The notes beneath the pieces are model-generated. The model was not told the DNA's origin and made no database searches. It saw only the letters and a program-made list of their open reading frames with translations. DNA of 64,000 bases from Glandiceps talaboti (Eukaryota > Hemichordata > Enteropneusta > Spengelidae), in NCBI RefSeq assembly GCF_964340395.1, contig NC_135554.1, forward strand, positions 9,955,475 through 10,019,474, read 5' to 3'. A program made the position numbers and the translations under genes. Positions 1-16,874 of the stretch are shown one piece after another. How positions within the stretch are numbered: position 1 is the stretch's first letter; every line of letters begins with the position of its first letter.

Positions 1-1
1 T

Positions 2-1087
2 ACTCATGGTAGGTCTCTCTCTGATAGTGATAATGTGAGATACATTGATAATTCAAAGTTTGCCAGGAAAGAGTATACAGAGAAGCAAGATCTGGATGTT
101 GGTAAGGAAAAGACTGGCAAAAGCAAAGAAAGTGTAGCCTGTACTAAGACCTTATTAACTGATGTTGGGAAACAATATACCAGTGCAATAAGTTCTCGCG
201 GGAAGATCAAGTATCCAGAAACAGACATCACCACCTCAACTGGAGTAACATATGAGAATATCAAAATTGACTCCAAGAAGGTTGAATCGACACATGATAG
301 AGCATCAAGAAATGCACCTCCACCCAAAACTGAAGAAATTGCAAAACTGACCAGTGGCAAGCAATGGACATGTCCTGTGTGCATTAATTTTAATCATGCA
401 ACTGCATCAGTGTGTAGTGGCTGTAAAGCTAGGAAAGATGAGTTGCTCTATGAAAATTTGACACCTGAATACAGCGTTCCTCGGAAAACTTCTGAGAATG
501 ACAAAAAACCCACAGGTAGACAAGTGAATGTATCAGTTCCTCGTACAACAATACCAGGCACAGCAGAAAGAAGTAACATGTCTGGTCAAAGTGCTAAGAC
601 AACTAGTAAAGCAATTACAAGTTATGTATCTACAACCAGCTCCAGCGCATCTGACAAAACAGTGACACATCATGTATCTACACTGAGCCCTCTGATATCT
701 GACAAAGCAGTGACAAGTTATGTGTCTAAGACCAGCCCCAAGATACCTGATAAAGCAGTAAGGAGTAATGCTTCTATTTCAAGTGCTGATGTATCAGGCA
801 AAGCAGACAGAAGTTCTGTGTCTGCATCAACTGCCAAGACATCCAGTAAAGCAGAAAGAAGCAAAATCAGTATGTGGGAGTGTCCTCACTGTACTACATC
901 AAATCAAACTACGTCTAATGTCTGTGTAGTATGCAACAAAAGTAAAGATTTCGCAGCCGTTAGAGGTGAAAAGTCAACTGGTGAAGGCAAGATATGTCCA
1001 ACGTGTACATTCATCAATCTGAAAAGGGCGATCAGATGCAAGGCATGTCAAAACGAGCTACCCAGAACAACAGAAACCAGTGTTTAG
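2..1087 (+). CDS. C-terminal exon of a protein with three RanBP2/NZF-type zinc fingers (5' part outside window)
   Basis: The frame is open from the left edge to a TAG at 1085-1087, so this is the 3' part of a gene that starts upstream; no in-frame ATG opens it. Three C-x2-C...C-x2-C fingers are visible: near 364-440 (WTCPVC...CSGC), near 874-950 (WECPHC...CVVC) and near 985-1065 (CPTCTF...CKAC). All fit the RanBP2/NZF pattern. The third has the Thr-Phe pair after the second Cys that NZF fingers use to bind ubiquitin; the first two lack it. Between fingers 1 and 2 lies a Ser/Thr/Lys-rich linker built from a degenerate repeat of about 19 residues (about 555-870), likely disordered. I infer a ubiquitin- or RNA-binding adaptor. 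Without the N-terminal part the family cannot be named. Confidence 0.8.
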   Translation, partial: THGRSLSDSDNVRYIDNSKFARKEYTEKQDLDVGKEKTGKSKESVACTKTLLTDVGKQYTSAISSRGKIKYPETDITTSTGVTYENIKIDSKKVESTHDRASRNAPPPKTEEIAKLTSGKQWTCPVCINFNHATASVCSGCKARKDELLYENLTPEYSVPRKTSENDKKPTGRQVNVSVPRTTIPGTAERSNMSGQSAKTTSKAITSYVSTTSSSASDKTVTHHVSTLSPLISDKAVTSYVSKTSPKIPDKAVRSNASISSADVSGKADRSSVSASTAKTSSKAERSKISMWECPHCTTSNQTTSNVCVVCNKSKDFAAVRGEKSTGEGKICPTCTFINLKRAIRCKACQNELPRTTETSV

Positions 1088-1364
1088 TTTAGTCAGGTAT
1101 TATGCACATGTGGTTACTTCTACATGTACTAGTTAGCTTTTAATTAGTCTATTTTGTTTTCATATTCTAGATAACTGATCTCATTTTCCAGTGTATTTCA
1201 TACTTCATCTATGTAATACAATTTAGAAGCACTGAGCTCAGACCACCAAAAATGGTCAGAGCACTGAGTTAAGAATCTATAGCTATGCTGTAGAAGTAAC
1301 AGACTCTTCCACAAATTACTAGTATTATACTTATTATCTATAAACCGTTATCTCAAGACAAGAA

Positions 1365-1530
1365 GAGTTCTGCATCCAAGTAGACTGCTTGATGACAGGA
1401 CTTTACTTACATTAACACTGAACCCTGGGAGGGATGGCCCTCACTGGACTTCTTGGGAGACAAGTGTTTAAATGCTTAAAGAACTATCCAGTATAAATAA
1501 AGACTATTATTACTATTATTATTATTACTA
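1365..1530 (+). repeat. SINE-like dispersed repeat with (ATT)n tail
   Basis: A segment ending in AATAAAGACTATTATTACT and an ATT-rich tail. A diverged copy lies in reverse orientation at about 29240-29345, sharing GAGGGATGGCCCTCACTGGA and the flanking blocks. The 3' simple-repeat tail suggests retroposition; no Pol III boxes were identified. Confidence 0.5.
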
Positions 1531-1726
1531 ACTTTATAATAAAAAATTTCCCCTCCGCTGCCTATGATACAATGGGCTTAGAATTAGTAAAATTGTTTTA
1601 CAGTAGATTTTGAAAAGGTTAATGACAGGTATAACCTGAGAAATTGTATAATTTGTTATTGAAAGCTAGAATTGGTCAGCATATATTTCAGTTTTGACTA
1701 CTCTGGTATTCCAGATTTCGGTTTAT

Positions 1727-2004
1727 TAAGATAGGCACAAACTAAATATATCGTTCTTCATTGTGGTGGATTATACTATAAGAGTGATAGAAGTTCCTCT
1801 GTTGTGTGATTCTAATCACCCTGTGATCAAGATAGTGTAAACATTGGAAGTCCTAACAGAGTATACTATGGCAAGTTCATGGAAATCTCAAGAATCTTGT
1901 GATCCCTCCCTACTGGGACTATAATTAAACCAGCGTCCATTCAATACCCTATCACTGTTTCACCAACATGTTGTGACAATAGTTTCAGTTTGTGTCTATC
2001 TTAG
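1727..2004. mobile_element. MITE, TIR family TTAAGATAGACACAAACTAA
   Basis: The left end reads TTAAGATAGGCACAAACTAA and the right end AGTTTGTGTCTATCTTAG, an inverted pair. Other copies: about 19213-19622 and a partial one at 38332-38520. There is no coding capacity, so this is a non-autonomous DNA element by inference. Confidence 0.55.
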
Positions 2005-2052
2005 AAAAACGATGGTTCAACTACCAGGGTAATAAAATTATAGTATGGTGAT

Positions 2053-2053
<1 letters not shown>

Positions 2054-2113
<60 letters not shown>
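2054..2113. repeat. (TG)n microsatellite
   Basis: About 60 bp of uninterrupted TG dinucleotides. Confidence 0.95.
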
Positions 2114-2114
<1 letters not shown>

Positions 2115-2947
2115 ATCATTTCCTAAAAAAAAACAACTCGTTCAGTTCAAACCAAATTTGGCACACAAATTCTTTATATAGAAGTGATAAGCTTTTGGTA
2201 AACATCTCAAATATTAAGAGGTATTTTCATAAATAAGAATTTTCGGTAATTGGACAATATCGTAATTGTGCATGCTTTACATTTCATATGATTTCATACA
2301 TACATTGATTGTAACAAAGCACATATTGTATAAAGACATTGCTATAGCCATACTGAGTAATTTACATAATAAATGTATGCTGATAATAGCCTTTACACTA
2401 GTGATGAGCCGTAGCTTGCAATAACTTGATTTTCAAGCACTGAACTAATACGGTATTACATCTTATACTTGCATGATAAATTATTTTCTGTTATTATGCA
2501 ATATCAAGATTGCCAGCTTCAGATTTCATATACAAGATTTATTTTAAAATAGCTTTAAAACATACAGTACCTTATTGAAGCAATTGTATCAAATTATATA
2601 GAGCATATTGTATATAGTAACACTAGGGCGGTGCTCCATTCAACAATTTTCCAAATTTATTTGGACGAATAAAGGTTATAATTTTCAGACTTTTGATGCA
2701 ATAAATATAATTTTGAAGATGGCGACATTCTCGGTGTATAAAGCAAGAATTTTTGGACGAGGACAAATAACGAGCGACGAAATATTGTATGACAATTTAT
2801 ATAATTTGGTACATACTCTGATAACAAAATACATGTGCGTTTATTCTCTATAGCCAGTTGATGCACGTTGTAAATGTTGATGAGTTATTTGCATAAAATT
2901 TACAAGTTAAATGATATACCGTCATGTATGGTAGCTCAGAATTGAAG

Positions 2948-3287
2948 GCCAAAAAAAGAGAAAGAATTATTTCTGGTCAGGACATTTTGTCTAAAGTGGT
3001 CCGACGACGCGATTTAAAAAAATCTCAACAAACCTGTCACTCAATCTACTACATGTATTTATGGTAGTTACTGTTCCTTGTTTTTGTACTTTAGAGCAAG
3101 TGTGTGTGCTTGTTCATGATTGACTCTGCAGTTGTCTTCAATGAAGTAGAGAGGGTTATTTTGTGCCCCCCCCCCCCCCAGATCTGCAGACTGCATGGGC
3201 TGGACGAACATGAAAAAAAGACAGACGCGAGGGTATTTAAGTGATGCGCGCGCTGACCAGTCTACCAGAAATAATTCTTTTTTAGCC
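2948..3287. mobile_element. Inverted-repeat element, AAAGAATTATTTCTGGT termini
   Basis: Ends are inverted copies around AGAATTATTTCTGGT (left near 2962, right near 3265-3287). The block TCTAAAGTGGTCCGACGACG at about 2992 recurs nearly unchanged near 50245, so it is dispersed. It contains a poly-C run and no ORF of note. Confidence 0.45.
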
Positions 3288-3515
3288 TGAGAGAACTCAT
3301 CGAAAAGCCTGAGTAAGGTATTCAGTTTTACATCTATGGTTTTCGTGGCCAAAGTACAGTGCATTCCATAAGATGGTACAGATATAAGCTAGTTTGAACA
3401 CGAACATTGTTTATATTTGGATATTTGTACGTGTTGACATGTCTTGCTATTTTCTATATAAACTTCCACCGTTTTCTTTGTAAGCCAATTTAACCCGTGT
3501 AGTAATTTCGGTCGA

Positions 3516-5109
3516 CTAAATCACGGCAGAGGCTTGTTCTTGTCCGGCTGATTTTTCTGGTGTCAAAGATCGGACAGTGCCGGACATGCCATCGTTATTG
3601 ACGACGTCATTGTAAGCTGGTGGGTAGGCAGGGGCAGGTGTTGTCATACCATTGGTGGTTGCCATAGGATACGTCGAATTGGAAGGGTGTTGCTGTACTG
3701 GTGAAACATTGCCATCGTCTTGGATTGTCACATGAGCTGGATCAATAGTTTGGGGTTGATGGGGTTGAAGGCATCCTTCCAGGAGAGCTGTATTGACGGT
3801 ATTTACCAAACATGGCAAACGAATGATATCGATCACCCAACCGACACCAAATACACCCAGGGTAAAGAAGTAAAGACAACCCCATCCGGGTCTATCCAAG
3901 TAAAACTGATGAAGTCCTAGAAATCCAAAAGAAAAAGAAAGAAACGAAGGAGACTGGTTATGAGTGTAGAATCTCAAGCATAAATAACGAGTGTACAGTT
4001 TATGAGATAAAACCGTAATGTGTATGTTGAAGGTGTCTCCAGCTTATTTTGATATTAACATATTTATCATCTCCTCCAACCATACATTAATGCCAAAGTC
4101 ACTTAATCCAAGACAGGAGATTCTAAACTACACGCTGTTGAGATGGATCATCAGATGGCTCAAACAGTTTGATATTGCCAAATTAATTTAGCCATTTGAT
4201 GATCGTAAAAACCTGAAACTCTTGACTTATGGTTTAGGACCTACTACTTTCTTGGATTGAGTCTATAATGCTCTTCAACTAATTGATATTGCATATGGAG
4301 CTCTGCTCTCTCCAGTGATGAGACCCCTTCACCAATATATAGAATTCTCCATGGACGGCACTTATTTTACAAGTTGTTCCTCACATCAAAAGAAATCTGA
4401 TAGGTTACTATCAACATACATTTTCACATTCTCGTGGTCAGCCGAGGTTATTTTGCCATATAGTCGACTATCGCAAAGTTTGGAATGCATGTAAATGGTA
4501 AGCAGTCTAAGCAGACCATACTATGGTCAGATTAAATCTGAGTAGAGACTAGATTGAAAGATCTGCCGTTGGGGGCGCTTGTCTCATCCTTTGCTCTACA
4601 AACGGGGAGAGATTTAGACTGTAAGATACGTCGTGACGTTTCGCCCTCACCGGCCTAGGGGTTGGCCGATGTTTGAGGGCGCACCGTCACGGCGTACCTT
4701 ACAGACTAGGAGAGATTGGGAGACGCTCGCGACGATGTATTTAAAGCGTATGATTAAAGTATATGTATAGACAGACGTCCTAAAACTATAACACATACAG
4801 GAATGTTCACATTCATTTCAAGGAAATTAAAGCATCAGGCTAGGCAACCAACACAAAAAAACCCCTGTGCTGTCGAGGAGAACTTTGCTAACATTTCGTG
4901 TCAAAGCTAGTGTACGTCAAAATTAAGCCCCTTGCTCTTTTCAACCATAGATCTATGAAAGCCAGTAAGGGACATTTTGTTTTTATGTCCTGATCAGCAA
5001 TATATTTTATGAAATGTGGACATTCTAATGCATGCGCTCTGACGTTGTAACAAAACACACATCAGCATGCAAGTTATCGGCTCTTTGATAAAACATAAGT
5101 AAATAGAAA

Positions 5110-5148
<39 letters not shown>

Positions 5149-6026
5149 AAATAAAATGTATTTGGGGCGTTGATTCTACATGACCACGTCTCTAAGCTTT
5201 TTACGGAGCTTTTTAGTCCAGCCTTCGAAATGTATGCATGAAGCGAGGTATATACTTCAGTGAGTTTTCCCTTATCATTCTACCTCTATGGTTGAGACTG
5301 ATTATAAGGGTGTGTACGTGTTACATCGAACCATAGACCCTCCACGTCTATGATCGAATATGTGCACAAAGTGATGACATGTCCATGACCTCTGAACTCT
5401 CTGACAATACTGTCAACTTTATCAGCTGCCAATCTTCATTGATTATGTAAGTAACACAAATTACTAAAACAGCAAAGTACCGCTATGAATTGTGCAGCGT
5501 TTATTTTCCTTGTAGTTTTTCACACACAAAAATACATTGTGCGTCACACACTTTTGTTCTACGAAAACGTATCATTCGTCATTTTCCAATTTTATCAGAA
5601 AATAATTCTATACAACGTTGAATAAAGTTTTTTTTTTTTTTTTAAAAGTAAAAAACACTTACCCAACCAACCACAGGGAATACACAGTATATAAGCCTCT
5701 TCTAAACGTCTGTGAGGAGGAGAGTGGAACCCGTACGCTTTGTCTTGGCTCTCCTTATTGACACGGCTAACCAGCCACGGCATACGAAGTATATCGAACA
5801 CCCAGCCGACTCCAACTAGACCCAGAGTAAAGAAGTATACTGCTCCCCACCCAGGGCGCTTAAGGTAAAACTGGTGGAGACCTAGCCAACCGAGAGGTAT
5901 AGCAAGTATATACGCCTCAGCTAGGCCCCTTTTTGGTACATCAACGATAACATTTTGTAAAGGTGCTTGGACGTGTGTCGTTGCAGGGTTTGTCTCCAAC
6001 AACTGTTTGTCGTTTACCGATGCCAT
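3516..6026 (-). CDS. Tandem TM2-domain membrane protein with PPxY tail
   Basis: Two exons: 5663-6026 and 3516-3916. The donor GTAAGT at 5662 and the acceptor after a pyrimidine tract at 3917 join in phase 1 and restore GWLG-LHQFYLDRPGWG. The 254-residue product has two near-identical TM2 modules (about residues 35-88 and 107-160). Each has an amphipathic start, the turn LHQFYLxRPGWG, and a second hydrophobic span ending VGWVxDIxRxP. The intron cuts the second module after its first helix. The N-terminus (MASVNDKQLLET) has no signal peptide. The tail (about 170-254) is Pro/Gln/Thr-rich and contains a PPAY motif, a candidate WW-domain ligand. Most animal TM2 proteins (TM2D1-3) have one module. 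I infer an integral membrane protein of unknown function. Confidence 0.88.
4618..4704. repeat. Hairpin element CTGTAAGRTACG family
   Basis: An imperfect palindrome: the left arm begins CTGTAAGATACG and the right arm ends CGGCGTACCTTACAG, with CGCCCTCACCGGCC and its complement nested inside. Relatives: 6765-6855 and part of 29564-29628. It lies in the TM2 gene intron. Confidence 0.55.
5103..5156. repeat. (AAAT)n microsatellite
   Basis: About a dozen AAAT units in the TM2 gene intron. Confidence 0.9.
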
Positions 6027-9000
6027 GCTAATCTAACCTGCTGTCACTGATGAACGACGTTATATTAATGATGTCGGTTTATAAACTTGATAAATATCAC
6101 GGATCACGTCACTGCGTTCTCTCAGAACGCCAAACAGTGATCTGGGCTGCAAACTATCTCGTGATAATGACATCACCTGGTAAAATGTAAATTTACATTC
6201 ATAGTGTTCTTACATGTTACCTCAGACCACTACCCTCTACTGTCTATGGTTTTACTCTTCTTATGTAACTACTTTCTAAACAATGCTTTCAATCTACTAG
6301 TATTCGCATATAGTAAATTACCATAGACATTGTCTCATACGTGGATGAACGTAACCATAGACCCTGAAGTCACGTCGACGTCCATTCGTCCATATCTTGC
6401 AGTCACACAACAACGCATACACTTCTGAATCTACATAATATCGAAAGTAAAAACAGACTTGAAAACTCTAGTTCTAGTTTACAAATTTTGACCAAAAACG
6501 TTCTTGCAATAAAAAAATATTGCTTTAACCAGATTCTTTGGCCTAATTTCCGTATCAAATATGGCATAAATAACTTTATCATGAACACTCCGGGAGGCTT
6601 CATCTACATTCCCCCATTGATTTCCATACCAATATACCTCACATCAAATACCAAGGCATTCAGGCCAGCTTTTTGGCTTTGAGTTTGTACGCACGCACGC
6701 ACGCACCCACAAACACACTGTCGTATCACCTAGTACTATACTACCTATAGGTTATGCCAAAATTAAGGTACGCTGTTAGCTACGTCGTGTAACTCCGCCC
6801 TCATCGGCCAGCTCTATCCGACTGTGAGGGCGCCCCATTACGGCTTACCTTACAGGAGAGTACTAGTGGTAGTATCGACTGAGTACTGTAATTTTTGGGA
6901 CCTTTACAAGATCCAGACACCATTACAAACATCTCACACATTAAATGACTAAACACAGTTGTTTTCAGTACCAGATATTCACATTTAATGTCACAATACA
7001 AAGACATCTCTGTAAATCCAATCATGTCCCTACAACAAATACAGATATGGCCTATAAACAATTCTATTACCTTCAATTATTTGAACACATTTCAACATGC
7101 ACATTTGATCACATGCAAAGTATTTACATAAATTGTGTTTTCATCATTTTAGCTTATAGTGATATTATTTGATTATCTGCATTGGAAGTGTCCGTAGAAT
7201 GTTTTTTTTTTATCACAGAGTATCATTTGCAGCGAAAGTAGTCAGTCTAAAATATACACGCAAAATTATACTATCATCAATAATCTCTGTTAGCTGTATT
7301 AATGTTGCAAAGAAAACACCACGCATACTGTTTGGATATCTTTTAGGTGGTTTAACATGTTTGGTTTACAACAAGTATTGATATGGTACCCAGTACACCT
7401 TAATAAAAGAACTGTATATCAATTCTGCATCGTTAATGAGACAAGTGTTTTTCTGTTTCTCTTTCAACAATATGTGTTGCCATGGTTATTGCACGGTGTT
7501 TTTTCAATAGGCTTAATTTTAGTTTGCAAGCATTGCTTGAAGTACAGTTCATCACATTGGACAGTGGGAAAACTCAAATACACATATACATATATATTTT
7601 CTTATGTTCTATGTCTGCTTGATTGTTGAAACTTAAGAAATTGCTGCTCACCCGTGATTCAAGTAATTTCTATTCTAGCATTCTACTCAACATTTACACA
7701 AAACAATGGTTTTTGACAAAATCTCATATTCATCATTGCTGTGTGATTTACACTCGTTTGATGACTCTCTCTTCAGTTTTTTTTCTATGATCAAAAAGAT
7801 TTGCAATTTGTGGGAGATCTTACTTCAAAGTGCCACTGAATCGCAAACCTTTCAATTGGGATCTATTACAAGTCACCAGAATGACCACGTACGAAAACGA
7901 GTTTCAAAATATTGACATGAACATGTGATATTGGAATACTAGGGGCAAAGTATGTCCTGTTTCAGAACTTACGAATACAGAGTTTATGCTTAATGTTTGT
8001 TTACTAGGTTTTCACAATGACGAAAGTGTCTCATTTTACCACTTGTTATTAAAAATACACGACCACAATGTAATGTGACAGATATCAATGTACAGTGAAA
8101 ATAGGTTGAGAGCCGAGAAAATCATTTCATGTACTTTCTACTAATTTCATATATATGATCTAACATTGACTGTATATACTCAAATCTGATAGTGATAAGA
8201 GGTAAGAACACAATTCAAACTGTTCACTGACCACAAACATTCCTATCGCCACGTCACATCAGACACTGCCTACCACGATCTATTTGAAACATAATTACAA
8301 CATGAGTATGATCTAATTCTCTCTTCTTTTTTTTTACAGAAATGTACATTTTCAGACAACATAACTTTGCAGTCCTGATATTCATTTGATTCTATCTCAC
8401 AAAGTATTTGAACATTAAAGTTGGTGAGTTCATTACAGCAAATATTACTATTTTTTCACCATCTTTACCGATGAAAGACAAACTAAAACTCCCCTACCAT
8501 CTACCTAGATCTAAATTTACCATCATTCTGAACTTTGGACAAAAAAAATGAAACAAAAAAGCACTAATCAATTTAGTAGAACTCATACATCTTAAATAAC
8601 ATATATACTATATTACTATATGCATGTTTGCTGGTCCCCCAAAAGTTTAAAATCCCCCCCCCCCCCCCCCCCCCCCCTCCCCTCCCCTTATTCCTTGGAA
8701 CATGGAATGTCTTTTCTCATTCCAACCATAATTATCTCCAGCAAAACTCCAAAATAATCTATTGTGTTGCTATGTTTCTCAAAAGTCAAACTTTGACAAA
8801 CAAGTGATTCACTTTAAGCCAAGTCGTGAGTTCAGGAAGATATGAATATTACACAGCAGCAAAAATCAAAATCTTTCAATTTTACATTTCAATATTGTAA
8901 AATGGAAATCCATTTGCATGCCTCAAATTAATGTTAGTTTATTTTCCATCTGCATACTTGTTTCACCATTACCCCCCCCCCCCCCCCCATTCCCTTCAAT

Positions 9001-9304
9001 TTAGGATATCTTGACTTTTCCCTTTCGAGAAAGTAAAATGAGAAAACAGGGGTGTGTGGCTTTCAATCATGAAAAGATAAAAGTAAAAGTGAACTCTCCT
9101 CTGACAGTGGTCACTTAATTGGCTGTATATAAATATATACAGTATTCCATAACTTGCATAAAATGAATACACAATTCACTGTTATATGAGTTGTTATGAA
9201 TCGACATCATAGGGTTGGTTTTCATCTTCTAAAATAATTCATTGGCCAGAGTTTATAATTGTGTACACAATCAACATCTATCTTCATTGTCACTCATGAT
9301 GTCT
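6027..9304. other. Intergenic region between TM2 gene and ATP6V0B 3' end
   Basis: No coding region supported. It holds a hairpin element at 6765-6855 and two long poly-C runs (about 8656-8688 and 8972-8988). A TTTATT near 8938 reads AATAAA on the minus strand and could be the ATP6V0B polyadenylation signal, about 370 bp past the stop. ORFs at 6403-7915 look like chance. Confidence 0.45.
6765..6855. repeat. Hairpin element CTGTAAGRTACG family, copy 2
   Basis: The left arm AAGGTACG and right arm CGGCTTACCTTACAG flank CGCCCTCATCGGCC and TGTGAGGGCGCC. Same layout as 4618-4704. Confidence 0.5.
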
Positions 9305-16239
<6,935 letters not shown>

Positions 16240-16874
16240 CGTGGTAAAATATGTCTCTGGTTTACCAAATTCTTTAAAAAATCACGAAAACATGACAGGA
16301 AATTCACTATCGACGATCAGACTAATGGTCTCGTGACCCCTGTCAGTTTGCTCGTTGCTTATCTACTCTTTAATATATGACATAATGTAAATTCGAAGTT
16401 ATGGGCGATCGTCTTAAGATTAAGTTCAGATTTCCTTACTAAATACAATTTGATGGGGAGAAAAGTGTTTCCAAAATTTCCAAGTTGTTAGATAATGCAA
16501 AAGTGTTGAAATACTGTTACCAGAGGGGTACTAGGGCTTCACGAGTGATAACCAGTGGGGTGAAAATAGTTTATATAACAGCAATCAGACAATTTTTCGA
16601 AAGAAAAAAAATTAAGAGGTTAAAAAGTATTGAAAAATTGCAAAAATATATATGAAATGATTAAGTGGTAAGTGAATGCATCAAAACGGATTATTTTCGA
16701 CATTTATCTAGAAAGATTGTGTCCTTTCTTTTCAGTGGGAGGTAAACAGAACAGCCATTGACATCATATGCGCATAAACGATTTGACAGGACAGGTTGTG
16801 AGTCGCCGCCTTTTTACGTTGCAGTACGCAAAATTTGTTGGTTTTTAGTCGTGTCTGCCTGAAATTTGATCAAC
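16240..16874. promoter_or_regulatory. Shared divergent promoter region of ATP6V0B (-) and R3HDM4 (+)
   Basis: The 635 bp between the two start codons hold no ORF. The divergent layout implies both promoters lie here. No TATA box could be assigned. A near-CLEAR E-box is at 16328-16337. Confidence 0.6.
16328..16337. promoter_or_regulatory. CLEAR-like E-box
   Basis: GTCTCGTGAC matches the TFEB/MITF CLEAR palindrome GTCACGTGAC at 9 of 10 positions. It lies about 90 bp upstream of the ATP6V0B start. TFEB-type control of V-ATPase genes is established in vertebrates; here it is inference. Confidence 0.35.

Larger units (their letters stand above)
1088..3515. other. Intergenic region, repeat-rich
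   Basis: No gene recognised. It holds the 3' UTR of the zinc-finger gene (AATAAA near 1497, but inside a repeat copy), a SINE-like repeat, a small inverted-repeat element, a (TG)n tract, and an inverted-repeat element ending near 3287. Confidence 0.5.

Noticed and set aside
4-384. 126-residue ORF on the minus strand
   Set aside because: It is antisense to the zinc-finger exon and shows no domain; a shadow of the real frame.
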